Assembly: GCF_000423665.1 (NCBI RefSeq)
Contig: NZ_AUIK01000021.1
Location: forward strand, 1 to 64,000
Origin: Solirubrobacter soli DSM 22325
GTDB lineage: Bacteria > Actinomycetota > Thermoleophilia > Solirubrobacterales > Solirubrobacteraceae
Direction: 5' to 3'
Length of the DNA: 64,000 nucleotides
The notes beneath the pieces were generated by a model, which had not been told where the DNA came from, searched no databases, and saw nothing but the letters and a program-made list of their open reading frames with translations. The translations under genes were made by a program, and so were the position numbers. Position 1 is the first letter of the stretch, and every line of letters starts with the position of its first letter. Positions 15,944 through 24,000 of this stretch are shown here, one piece after another.

Positions 15944-16032
15944 GCCCGGCAGTGTCCGAAATCGGTGTGAACCCGAGCGAAACGGCCCGCACCGGAATAT
16001 GCTCGGATGAGCGGAAGCTGAAAGGACGAGAC

Positions 16033-19023
16033 GTGCATGTCGAGGTCATACGGGCCAAGCTGCGGCCTCCCCCGGCGCCGCAGCGGTGTGTGCGCCGTCC
16101 CCGCCTCGAGGCCCAGCTCGCCGGCCTGATCGAGCGCCATCCGGCGCTCGTGGTGGCCGCGACGGCCGGGGCCGGCAAGACGACCGCCGTCGCCGCCGCG
16201 GCGGCGACGCTCGACCGCGAGCTGGCGTGGCTGACGCTCGACGCCACGGATGCCGCGCCGGGCCGGCTCGTCGGTTACCTCGAGGCGGCGCTCGCGGCGC
16301 GGCTGCCGCACCTGGAAGGCGTCGCGACCGACGCCCTCGCGGCGCGGATCCCGCACCCCGAAGCCGCGGGCGTGCTGGCCGAGGCGATCGGCTCCGAGCG
16401 CGTGCTCCTGGTGCTCGACGAGCTCGAACGGCTGGACTCCTCCCCCGAGGCGTGGGCGGTGATCGAGGCCCTGCTGCGGTACGCCGGCGACGGCCTGCGC
16501 GTCGTGCTGATCAGCCGCCGCGCCGTCTCGCTCACGCTGCGCCGGCCGCTGCGCCTGCCGATGCTCCCCGAGTCGGCCCTCGCGTTCACCAGGGCGGAGG
16601 CGGCCGAAGCGCTCGCGGCGACCGGGGCGGACGACATCGATCCGGCGATGGCCGTCGAGGCGACCGGCGGCTGGGTGACCGGTGTGCTCTTCGAAGCCTG
16701 GCGCGTGGACGAGCACGTCGCGGGCGCCGGCGGCGAGGCCGACCCGCTGCACGGGTACCTGTCCGACCACATCATCGAGACGCTGGTGCCGGAGGACCGC
16801 GCGTTCCTCGTGGCCACATCGGTGCTCGACGAAGTGACCGCGGCCCGCGCCCGCGCGCTCGGGCGCCGCGACGCCGCCGCGCGGCTCGCGTCGCTGCGCG
16901 CCCAGCACCTCCCCGCCGTCTGGCGCGACGACGGCCGCGTGCTGCGCTGTCACCCGCGCTTTCGCGAGTACCTCCTGGAGCTGCTCGAGCGCCACGGGGT
17001 CGAGGAGGTCGCGAGCCGGCGCCTGAGCTACGGCCACCTGCTCGCCGAGGAGGGGCGTGTCGAGGAGGCGATCGAGCAGTTGCTCGCCGCCGGCGCTCCC
17101 GAGGACGCGCTCCCGCTGGCCGAGCGGGCGATCTTCCCCGTGATCGACCGGCTCGACTTCGCCGTCGCCGAGCGCTGGATCCGGCAGATCCGCGACGTCA
17201 TCCCCAGCGGGATCTCGCCGCTCGTGATCGCCGAGCTGATGCTCGCCCTCGGAGTCGAGGACTTCCGCCGCGGCGCCGCGCTCGCCGACGAGCTGGCCGA
17301 GCGAGGGCTGCGCGCCACCGTCGCCCCCGCCGCCGCGGTCCTGATGATGCTCTGTTACGCGCACGTCGGCCGGCTGGACGCCATGGCGGCGGTGCTCGCC
17401 GAGACCGAACCCGGGCCCGAGGCCGAGGTGCTGCGGTACTACATGACGATCTACGGCTCGGACGCGCCGGCGCCGCGCCCTCCGCTGACCGGCGGTCCGC
17501 TCGACGCGCTGGTGCTCGCCGTCGACTACGGGTTCGGGCGCTTCGCCGAGCTGGTCGCCGGGCGCGCCGGCGGGTGGGTGAGCGCGTGGGCGCAGCCGTG
17601 GACGATCGCCGCGCTGGCGAACATCGGCCACACCGAGCAGGCGCTCGAGCTCTACGACACGATGCGCGCCCGCGGGCTGACGAGCGCGTCGCTGGACGCG
17701 TCGGTCGGCCCACACGTCCTGGTCAACGTCGGCCGGCGCGAGGACGCGCTCGCCGCGATCGAGCGGGGGCGCCGCGCCGCCCGCGCCGGCGGGTCGATCG
17801 TGTACGAGGAGCTGGCGAGCATGTCGGAGGCGCGGCTCGCCCTGCGCCTGGACCGCGACCCGGCGACCGCCCGCGCCGTGCTCGACCGGCTGCGGCGGCG
17901 TGAGCCGACGAGCCGGCTCGGGTACCTCGCCGAGCAGGTCGACAGCTGGTACGGCTACGCGCTCCTGCTCCAGAACTCGACCGACGCGGCGCTGCTGCGG
18001 CTGCGGCGGGCGGTCGCGAGCATGCTCCGCAGCGAGCGCGTCCACGAGCTGCCGACGGCCGCCGTCTACCTCGCGGAGGCCGAATGGCGCGCGGGAGACG
18101 AGGACGCGGCCGACCGCGCCGCGGACGTGGCGCTCGAGGCGTCGCGGCTCCAGGGCTCCAATCACATGCTCCTGCAGGCGCTGGCCGACTTCCCCGCGGT
18201 CGTGACGCGCCGCCTGGACGCCGAGCCGGCGGCCGATTCGCCCTGGCACGAGCTCGGCCGGTCGCTGATCGCGCAGGGCATCGCGATCGGCGCCTCGGTG
18301 GCGACGTCGACGCTGCTGATCGAGTTCGGGCGCTGCGGGCTGCTCGTCGACGGCGAGGAGCAACGTCCGCGGATCGCCAAGTCCTACGAGCTGCTCGCCT
18401 ACCTCGCGACCAGGCGTCCGCCCTGGCGCGCCGAGCGCGAGGCGCTGCTCGACGCGCTCTTCGAGGGCCGGGCCGACGACGCGGCGCGCGCCTATCTGCG
18501 GCAAGCGGTGCGGTGGCTGCGACACGCGCTCGGCGAGGAGCGTGTGACCGTCCAGGACGGCGTGGTGCGGGTGCTCGGCGGCGACGCGATCGCCACCGAG
18601 TCGCTGCGCTTCGAGGCCGCGCTCGCCGAGGCCGCGCGGTTGCGCGGGGACGACCGCCGGACGGCCACGCTGCTCGCGCTGGAGGTCATCGCCCGCGGCG
18701 AGTACCTGCCGGGCGTCCGTTCCGAGTGGGCGGAGGAGCGCCGGCGGCGGCTCGCGGAGCTCGCGACGGACGCGCGCTACGAGGCGGCCGAGCTCGCGTT
18801 CGCCGCCGGCCGGCTCGCGCAGGCACGTGCGCTGGTGGAGAGCGTGCTGCGCGCCGACCGCTTCCGGGAGACCGCCTGGCGGCTGAGCATGCGCCTGCTC
18901 AGCGGTCTCGGCGACGAGGACGGCGTCATCCGGGCCTACCAGGAGTGCGAGCGGGCGCTCGCCGAGATCGGCGCCGTGCCGAGCACGACCACCCGCCAGC
19001 TCCTGATGAGCCTGCGCCGCTAG
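16033..19023 (+). CDS. MalT-like ATPase fused to SARP-type DNA-binding region
   Basis: A 996-residue STAND regulator. The N-terminal ATPase has Walker A T-A-G-A-G-K-T-T (residues 44-51) and Walker B V-L-L-V-L-D-E-L. A long TPR-like helical region (about 380-740) follows, as in MalT. Unlike MalT, it ends not with a LuxR motif but with an OmpR-type winged helix (about 760-850) and a BTAD helical domain, the SARP pattern of actinobacteria. The GTG at 16033 is chosen for its AAGGA site; the frame is open upstream but lacks coding character. It probably activates genes on binding an inducer and ATP; targets are unknown. The stop shares CTAG with the convergent DUF4253 gene. Confidence 0.87.
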   Translation: MHVEVIRAKLRPPPAPQRCVRRPRLEAQLAGLIERHPALVVAATAGAGKTTAVAAAAATLDRELAWLTLDATDAAPGRLVGYLEAALAARLPHLEGVATDALAARIPHPEAAGVLAEAIGSERVLLVLDELERLDSSPEAWAVIEALLRYAGDGLRVVLISRRAVSLTLRRPLRLPMLPESALAFTRAEAAEALAATGADDIDPAMAVEATGGWVTGVLFEAWRVDEHVAGAGGEADPLHGYLSDHIIETLVPEDRAFLVATSVLDEVTAARARALGRRDAAARLASLRAQHLPAVWRDDGRVLRCHPRFREYLLELLERHGVEEVASRRLSYGHLLAEEGRVEEAIEQLLAAGAPEDALPLAERAIFPVIDRLDFAVAERWIRQIRDVIPSGISPLVIAELMLALGVEDFRRGAALADELAERGLRATVAPAAAVLMMLCYAHVGRLDAMAAVLAETEPGPEAEVLRYYMTIYGSDAPAPRPPLTGGPLDALVLAVDYGFGRFAELVAGRAGGWVSAWAQPWTIAALANIGHTEQALELYDTMRARGLTSASLDASVGPHVLVNVGRREDALAAIERGRRAARAGGSIVYEELASMSEARLALRLDRDPATARAVLDRLRRREPTSRLGYLAEQVDSWYGYALLLQNSTDAALLRLRRAVASMLRSERVHELPTAAVYLAEAEWRAGDEDAADRAADVALEASRLQGSNHMLLQALADFPAVVTRRLDAEPAADSPWHELGRSLIAQGIAIGASVATSTLLIEFGRCGLLVDGEEQRPRIAKSYELLAYLATRRPPWRAEREALLDALFEGRADDAARAYLRQAVRWLRHALGEERVTVQDGVVRVLGGDAIATESLRFEAALAEAARLRGDDRRTATLLALEVIARGEYLPGVRSEWAEERRRRLAELATDARYEAAELAFAAGRLAQARALVESVLRADRFRETAWRLSMRLLSGLGDEDGVIRAYQECERALAEIGAVPSTTTRQLLMSLRR

Positions 19024-20024
19024 TCAGGCCAGCTGAACGCCCACGGGTCGCCGTGCATGATCATGGAGGTGAGCGTTCCGAGGGCGTACGGCTCGTCGGG
19101 GGCGAAGACTCTGAGCTCGTGGGCGAGCAGCGCCGCGTCGTCGGGGTCGCGCGGCGGCGCCTGGACGTGCATCACAAGGCCGCCGGGCTCGAGCGTGACC
19201 GGCACGGCGCCGAAGCGCTCCTCCCAGGAACGCGCCACGGCGGCCAGCTGCGTGTCGGTGTAGTACTCGGTGTCGATCAGCCCGCCCAGCACGGACAGGA
19301 CGTCGGCCGGGCGGTTGACCGGGACGAGCATGATCACCGCGGACGCCGGGGCGTGCACGCCCGCGAACGGGTCGGCGTCGGTGCGGGCGACCGAGCCCGA
19401 GCCGGGCGCGAGCCGTTTCACCTCGTCGTTGTCGGCGCTGAGCGTCGCCATCACGTCGACCCGGGCGGCCGCGTCGGGATCGGTGACGCGCCTGAAGTAG
19501 CCGTCCGGCGACTCGCCCTGGCCCGCCCAGAGGATCGGCCACAACCCGGTGCGCGGGAACTGCGCCGCGAGCCGGCCGGCGAGGACGTACGGCTCCTCGA
19601 CGGCGTTGTCGGTCGCCCAGTAGGAGGCACAGCGGCTGCCGTGCGGCAGCTTGACGCCGCCGACGACGGCCGCGCCGTCCGCGGGCAGCTCGCCCGTCCT
19701 GGGGGCGAAGTACGGGATCGGCGCGGCGGGCGCCGCGGCCTTGCGCCGGGGCGGGGGCTTCGGGTGCTCGGCGCTCTCGCATCCCGGCGAGGGCGGCATC
19801 GGCTGCGGCGTCGAGTCCGGCACCATGTGCCAGGTCGCGCTCGCGCACACGTCGCGGAACGCCTCCTCCGGGAACTCTCCGCCGACCTGGTTGGCGGCCT
19901 GCTCGCCCTCGTGGACCATCCGGTCGCAATCGGGCTTGGAGCTGCCCTGGGGTGTGGGCGCAAAAGCGAGAAAGGCGGCGACCCCGGCACCGCCCAGCAC
20001 AAATCCAACCTGCTTGGCGTTCAC
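19020..20024 (-). CDS. DUF4253 protein with N-terminal membrane anchor
   Basis: A 334-residue protein. The C-terminal ~110 residues match DUF4253 ('[11 protein letters not shown]', '[22 protein letters not shown]'). Residues 5-24 are hydrophobic (signal or anchor), followed by a Pro-rich segment, so most of the protein may be outside the membrane, which is unusual for this family. The GTG start at 20024 forms a GTGA overlap with the sigma factor stop, so translation is coupled. That places it as third member of a YCII-sigma-DUF4253 operon. Role is unknown; a regulatory role for the sigma factor is speculative. Confidence 0.8.
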   Translation of the reverse strand: MNAKQVGFVLGGAGVAAFLAFAPTPQGSSKPDCDRMVHEGEQAANQVGGEFPEEAFRDVCASATWHMVPDSTPQPMPPSPGCESAEHPKPPPRRKAAAPAAPIPYFAPRTGELPADGAAVVGGVKLPHGSRCASYWATDNAVEEPYVLAGRLAAQFPRTGLWPILWAGQGESPDGYFRRVTDPDAAARVDVMATLSADNDEVKRLAPGSGSVARTDADPFAGVHAPASAVIMLVPVNRPADVLSVLGGLIDTEYYTDTQLAAVARSWEERFGAVPVTLEPGGLVMHVQAPPRDPDDAALLAHELRVFAPDEPYALGTLTSMIMHGDPWAFSWPD

Positions 20025-21223
20025 GCCCCTTTCATCGACGCGGCCCGGCGCGACTTGAGGAAGCTTTGCTCAATGGTGTTGGCGGTCTGCTCGAGTGCGG
20101 CGTCGTAGGCGGCGGTGGCATCGGCGTCGCGGCCGAGCCGGGTCAGCAGATCGGCGCGCACGGCGTGGAAGCGGTGGTAGCCGTCGAGGTCGAGCGCGTC
20201 GATCTCCGCCAGTGCGACGGCCGGCCCGGCGGTCTCGGCGAGGGCGATCGCGCGGTTGAGGCGGACGACCGGCGTGGGCGTGAACGTCAGCAGCAGGTCG
20301 TAGAGCCCCAGGATCTGGTCCCAGTCGGTGGGCGGCGGGTCGTTGTGGACGGCGTTGATCGCGGCCTGCAGCTGGTACGGGCCGGGCTGGTCGCGACGCA
20401 GCAGACGGCGGAGGATCGCGCGCCCCTCCTCGAGCTTGACCGCGTCCCACAGGGAGCGGTCCTGATCCCCGAGCCGCACGAGCGCGCCGCCCGCGGTGGT
20501 GCGGGCGGCCCGGCGCGCGTCGATCAGCAGCATGAGGGCGAGCAGGCCGAGGACCTCCGGCTCGTCGGGCATCAGCTCCGCCAGCAGGCGGCCGAGCCGC
20601 AGCGCCTCGTCGCACAGCTCGCCGCGCACGAGCGCTTCGCCCTCGCTGGCCGCGTACCCCTCGTTGAAGATCAGGTAGACGACGGCCAGGACGGTGGTCA
20701 GGCGCGCCGGCAGGTCGGCCTCGCAGGGCACGCGGTACGGGATGCTCGCGTCGCGGATCTTGCGCTTGGCGCGCACGATCCGCTGGGCCATGGTGGCCTC
20801 CGGCACGAGGAACGCGTGCGCGATCTCGGGCGTCGTCAGCCCGCCGAGCAGCCGCAGGGTCAGGGCGACCTGCGCGGGCGCGGCGAGTGACGGGTGGCAG
20901 CAGGTGAAGATCAGCCGCAGGCGGTCGTCGCGCACTGGACCTTCCTCCTCCGTCGCCGGCTCGCCGGCCGCAAGGTCCGCCGCCGCGCGTTGCTTGTCCT
21001 CGCGCGCCGCCTCGCGCCGGAACCGGTCGATCCCGCGGTTGCGCGCCGTGGTGATGATCCAGCCGGCCGGGCTCGGCGGAAGCCCGGTCTGAGGCCAGCG
21101 CCGCACGGCTTCGGCGAACGCGTCCTGGACCGCTTCCTCGGCGGCGTCGATGTCACCGAAGACGCGGACCAGGACCGCCACCGCGCGGCCGTACTCCTCG
21201 CGGAAGACACGGTCGATGTTCAC
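20021..21223 (-). CDS. ECF42-type sigma factor with C-terminal TPR extension
   Basis: A 400-residue extracytoplasmic-function sigma factor. Region 2 ('[15 protein letters not shown]') and region 4 ('[20 protein letters not shown]') are followed by a ~230-residue extension containing 'F-N-E-G-Y' and TPR-like repeats (DUF6596-type). This long form next to a DGPF/YCII gene defines the ECF42 group, which lacks a classical anti-sigma factor; the extension is thought to control activity. The GTG at 21223 makes a GTGA overlap with the YCII gene, and the stop makes another with DUF4253, so all three are coupled. The target promoter is unknown. Confidence 0.92.
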   Translation of the reverse strand: MNIDRVFREEYGRAVAVLVRVFGDIDAAEEAVQDAFAEAVRRWPQTGLPPSPAGWIITTARNRGIDRFRREAAREDKQRAAADLAAGEPATEEEGPVRDDRLRLIFTCCHPSLAAPAQVALTLRLLGGLTTPEIAHAFLVPEATMAQRIVRAKRKIRDASIPYRVPCEADLPARLTTVLAVVYLIFNEGYAASEGEALVRGELCDEALRLGRLLAELMPDEPEVLGLLALMLLIDARRAARTTAGGALVRLGDQDRSLWDAVKLEEGRAILRRLLRRDQPGPYQLQAAINAVHNDPPPTDWDQILGLYDLLLTFTPTPVVRLNRAIALAETAGPAVALAEIDALDLDGYHRFHAVRADLLTRLGRDADATAAYDAALEQTANTIEQSFLKSRRAASMKGA

Positions 21224-21558
21224 GCGACCGGGCGCACCTCGATCGGCAGCGTCGTCGCATCGGCCACCTTGCCCGCCCACACGAGCGCGGCGTCGAGATC
21301 TCCCGCCTCGATCAGCGTGAAGCCGCCGATGTGCTCGCTCGCTTCCACGTACGGGCCGTCGGTCAGCAGCGTCTCACCGTCCTGCCGGCGCACGACCGTG
21401 GCCGAGCTCGCCGGATGCAGCCCGGCCGAGAAGACCCACACGCCGGCGGCCTTCATCTCGTCCTGCAACGCGTCGACGGCCGCGATGATCGGGTCGAGGA
21501 TCTCCGGCGCGGGCGGCTCGCCGTCGGGCTGGATCACGTTGAGCAGATACTGGGGCAT
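21220..21558 (-). CDS. YCII-related (DGPF) domain protein
   Basis: A 112-residue protein of the YCII/DGPF family: 'M-P-Q-Y-L-L-N-V', the hallmark '[17 protein letters not shown]', then 'A-L-V-W-A'. YciI-like proteins have a ferredoxin-like fold with a His/Asp pocket; the role in ECF42 operons is not settled. The ATG at 21558 has an AAGGAG site; an upstream frame extension lacks support. It is the first gene of the coupled sigma-factor operon and a likely target of the sigma factor itself. Confidence 0.9.
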   Translation of the reverse strand: MPQYLLNVIQPDGEPPAPEILDPIIAAVDALQDEMKAAGVWVFSAGLHPASSATVVRRQDGETLLTDGPYVEASEHIGGFTLIEAGDLDAALVWAGKVADATTLPIEVRPVA

Positions 21559-21610
21559 CGTTCGCTCCTTGTCGTAGAAGGCTTGCACCCTCTACACGAA
21601 CGAGGATCCC

Positions 21611-22651
21611 CTAGATCGACACGGGCAGCCGGAAGCGGACGCGGGTGCCGATGTCGGCGTCCTCGAGCCAGATCCGGCCGCCGTGGGCCTCGACGATGGC
21701 GCGCGAGATCGCCAGGCCGAGCCCGGCCCCCGGATCGGTGCGGGCGGCGTCGCCGCGGAAGAACGGCTCGAACACGCGCTCGCGCTGATCGGCGGAGATG
21801 CCGAGGCCCGTGTCGGCGACCTCGACCTCGACGCCGCCGTCCACGCCTTCGGCGCGCACCGTCACGCTGCCGTCGGGCGGCGTGTGATGGATCGCGTTCT
21901 GGATCAGGTTGAAGAGCACCCGCTGCAGCTGCTCGTGGTTGCCGACGCTGGGGAGCGGCGCCTGCAGGTCGGCCTGGACGGCCACGCTGCCCGCCTGCGC
22001 CGTCGGCTGCATCGCCTCGACGGCATCGTGGACGAGCAGGTCCAGGCGCACGTCCTCCATCGTCCACGCGAGCTCCTTCGCCTCCAGGCGGGTCAGGTCG
22101 AAGAGGTCGTCGATCAGCGCGCCGAGCGCGCGCACGTGGGTGTTCATGCGGGCGGCGTACTCGCGCCGCTTGGCGTCCTCGACGACCTCGTCGTCGATCG
22201 CCGTGGCGAGCAGGCGGAGCGCGGTGATCGGCGTGCGCAGGTCGTGGCTGACGGCGGCGAAGAGCTCCCGCCGCATGCGCTCCTCGCGCGCGACGTCGTC
22301 GAGCGCGCGCTGGACGACCGGGCGGGCGATCAGGTAGACGAGCGCGGCGCTGAAGCTGACGAGCAGGATCGTCATCAGCGCGTCGTGGCCGGAGACGAAC
22401 ATCAGGTCCACGAACAGCGCCACCGTGGCGGCCAGCGCGGCCAGGCCGAGCGCGGCGATGGCGGCGAACTGACGTCGCAGGCTGCCGCCGATCGCCGCGC
22501 CGGCGAGCACCGTGAGCACGCCGACCGGGGCGACGATCGCGAACGTGATCCACGCGCCGTGGGCGTCGTAGGCGACCAGCACGACCAGCGCGACGGCCGC
22601 CGCGAGCGCGAGCGCGAGGCTCAGGGAGCGAAGCGGTATCCGACGCCCCAT
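21611..22651 (-). CDS. Sensor histidine kinase of the OmpR-type two-component system
   Basis: A 346-residue membrane kinase. Four hydrophobic segments lie at residues about 9-27, 33-54, 61-85 and 88-111 with very short loops, so it lacks a large extracellular sensor and may sense within the membrane. The phospho-acceptor is His136 in A-A-V-S-H-D-L-R-T-P. The ATPase has the N-box (L-I-Q-N-A-I-H-H-T), G1 (V-A-D-T-G-L-G-I-S) and G2 (G-A-G-L-G-L-A-I-S-R-A-I). The ATG at 22651 overlaps the response regulator by 31 bases, so the pair is coupled. The signal is unknown; phosphate is a candidate from the upstream repeat. Confidence 0.92.
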   Translation of the reverse strand: MGRRIPLRSLSLALALAAAVALVVLVAYDAHGAWITFAIVAPVGVLTVLAGAAIGGSLRRQFAAIAALGLAALAATVALFVDLMFVSGHDALMTILLVSFSAALVYLIARPVVQRALDDVAREERMRRELFAAVSHDLRTPITALRLLATAIDDEVVEDAKRREYAARMNTHVRALGALIDDLFDLTRLEAKELAWTMEDVRLDLLVHDAVEAMQPTAQAGSVAVQADLQAPLPSVGNHEQLQRVLFNLIQNAIHHTPPDGSVTVRAEGVDGGVEVEVADTGLGISADQRERVFEPFFRGDAARTDPGAGLGLAISRAIVEAHGGRIWLEDADIGTRVRFRLPVSI

Positions 22652-23301
22652 ACCGTCTCGATCCAGCGCGGATGCTCCGGATCGGCCTCGAGCTTGGTCC
22701 GCAGCCGCCGGATGTGCACGGTCACGGTCGAGGTGTCCGTGTAGAACGCGTACTGCCACACGTGGTCCATCAGCTGCTCGCGGGTGAACGCCTGCTGCGG
22801 GTGGCGGGCGAAGAAGAGCAGCAGGTCGAACTCGCGGGCGGTGAGCTGCACGTCCTCCCCGTCGCGGCGCACGGCGCGGGCGGCGGGGTCGATCTCGAGG
22901 TTCTCGAAGCGCAGCGGCGGCGCGCCCTCGGCGACGTGGGGCACCCGCCGCAGCACGGCATCCACCCGCGCGACCAGCTCGGCGGGCGAGAACGGCTTGA
23001 CCACGTAGTCGTCGGCGCCGAGCCGCAGCCCGATCACGCGGTCGGCCTCCGCGCCCTTGGCGGTGAGCAGGATCACGGCGCTCTTCTCGCGCACACGCCG
23101 CATCACCTCGAGGCCGTCGAGGCCCGGCAGCATCAGGTCGAGCACGATCAGGTCCGGGACGCGCTCGTTGACGGCGTCGAGCGCGGCGAAGCCGTCGGAC
23201 GCGACGCGGGTCTCGTAGCCGGCGCGCTGCAGGTAGGCCGAGACGACCTCCCCGATCGTGGGCTCGTCGTCGACCACCAGGACGGATCCGCGGACGTGCA
23301 T
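22621..23301 (-). CDS. OmpR/PhoB-family response regulator
   Basis: A 226-residue response regulator. The receiver has Asp11/Asp12, phosphorylated Asp55 (L-I-V-L-D-L-M-L-P-G), Thr80 and Lys102 (V-V-K-P-F-S-P). The C-terminal winged helix ends with 'V-T-V-H-I-R-R-L-R-T-K-L' and 'V-W-G-V-G-Y-R-F'. Such proteins bind 11-bp direct repeats as head-to-tail dimers. One such repeat pair (GTTCAG-N5-GTTCAG) lies 42-63 bases upstream and a matching pair precedes phoD, so this may be the local PhoP-like regulator. That identity is inference. Confidence 0.92.
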   Translation of the reverse strand: MHVRGSVLVVDDEPTIGEVVSAYLQRAGYETRVASDGFAALDAVNERVPDLIVLDLMLPGLDGLEVMRRVREKSAVILLTAKGAEADRVIGLRLGADDYVVKPFSPAELVARVDAVLRRVPHVAEGAPPLRFENLEIDPAARAVRRDGEDVQLTAREFDLLLFFARHPQQAFTREQLMDHVWQYAFYTDTSTVTVHIRRLRTKLEADPEHPRWIETVWGVGYRFAP

Positions 23302-23342
23302 CTGGCTCCATTGTCGCGTGGCCGGGCGACACGTTACGCGCA

Positions 23343-23364
23343 GTTCAGGGAATGTTCAGACCCG
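23343..23364. promoter_or_regulatory. PHO-box-like direct repeats between regulator and pentapeptide genes
   Basis: GTTCAGGGAAT (23343-23353) and GTTCAGACCCG (23354-23364) are adjacent 11-bp units on the plus strand, in the gap between the response regulator (minus) and the pentapeptide protein (plus). On the minus strand they read CTGAAC-N5-CTGAAC and are followed at once by TAACGT, a possible -10 box, which fits autoregulation of the two-component operon. Confidence 0.6.
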
Positions 23365-24000
23365 ATGCCCGCGCGCCCCGACGTGATCGACGAGGACCTC
23401 GAGCCCTTCGCCGGGGAGCTGACGTCGCAGTTCGAACTCGAGGACGCGCTCGTCGGCGGCGACTTCACCGAGGTCCGCGCGGCCGGCGGGCGGTTCATGC
23501 GCTCGCGGCTGGACCGCGCGGTGTTCACCGGCTCGCGGCTGCGGTCGGTGGCGTTGATCGACGTGATCGGGAGCGGCTGTGAGCTCTCGGGCGCGGACTG
23601 GACGAGCGCGCGTCTGCGCCGCGTCGTGTTCGAGGGTTCGCGGATGGCGGGGGCGCTGTTCGCCGACGCCGAGCTCGACGACGTCGTCTTCCGCAACTGC
23701 AAGCTGACGCTGGCGAGCTTCAATTCCGCGCGGCTGCGCGAGGTCGTCTTCGAGGGGTGCGAGCTCGACGAGGCGTTCCTCGGCCGCGGCACGATGCGCG
23801 CCGTCCGCTTCGACGACTGCCGCCTGCGCCGCGCCGACTTCACCGGCGCGTCGCTCGCGCGGGTGGACCTGCGCGGGTCAGAGCTCGACCCGGCGGGCGA
23901 CGTGAGCGGCCTGCGCGGTGCGATCATCGACGGCGTGCAACTCGCCGGCCTCGCGGGCCATCTGGCCCGGGCGGCCGGCATCACCGTCACAGACGACTGA
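23365..24000 (+). CDS. Pentapeptide-repeat protein
   Basis: A 211-residue protein with about 25 five-residue repeats of the A-(D/N)-(L/F)-x-x type, for example 'A-V-F-T-G-S-R-L-R-S', 'V-V-F-E-G-S-R-M-A-G', 'A-D-F-T-G-A-S-L-A-R' and 'V-D-L-R-G-S-E-L'. These fold into a right-handed square beta-helix. Some relatives (Qnr, MfpA) mimic DNA and protect gyrase, but most have unknown roles and no residue here proves gyrase binding. The ATG at 23365 directly follows the direct repeat. Its TGA is followed without a gap by the ATG of an efflux pump, so the two are co-translated. Confidence 0.85.
   Translation: MPARPDVIDEDLEPFAGELTSQFELEDALVGGDFTEVRAAGGRFMRSRLDRAVFTGSRLRSVALIDVIGSGCELSGADWTSARLRRVVFEGSRMAGALFADAELDDVVFRNCKLTLASFNSARLREVVFEGCELDEAFLGRGTMRAVRFDDCRLRRADFTGASLARVDLRGSELDPAGDVSGLRGAIIDGVQLAGLAGHLARAAGITVTDD

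Noticed and set aside
15940..18525. 861-codon minus-strand frame opposite the ATPase-SARP gene
   Set aside because: Arg/Gly/Ala-rich shadow; the plus strand carries Walker motifs and a BTAD region.
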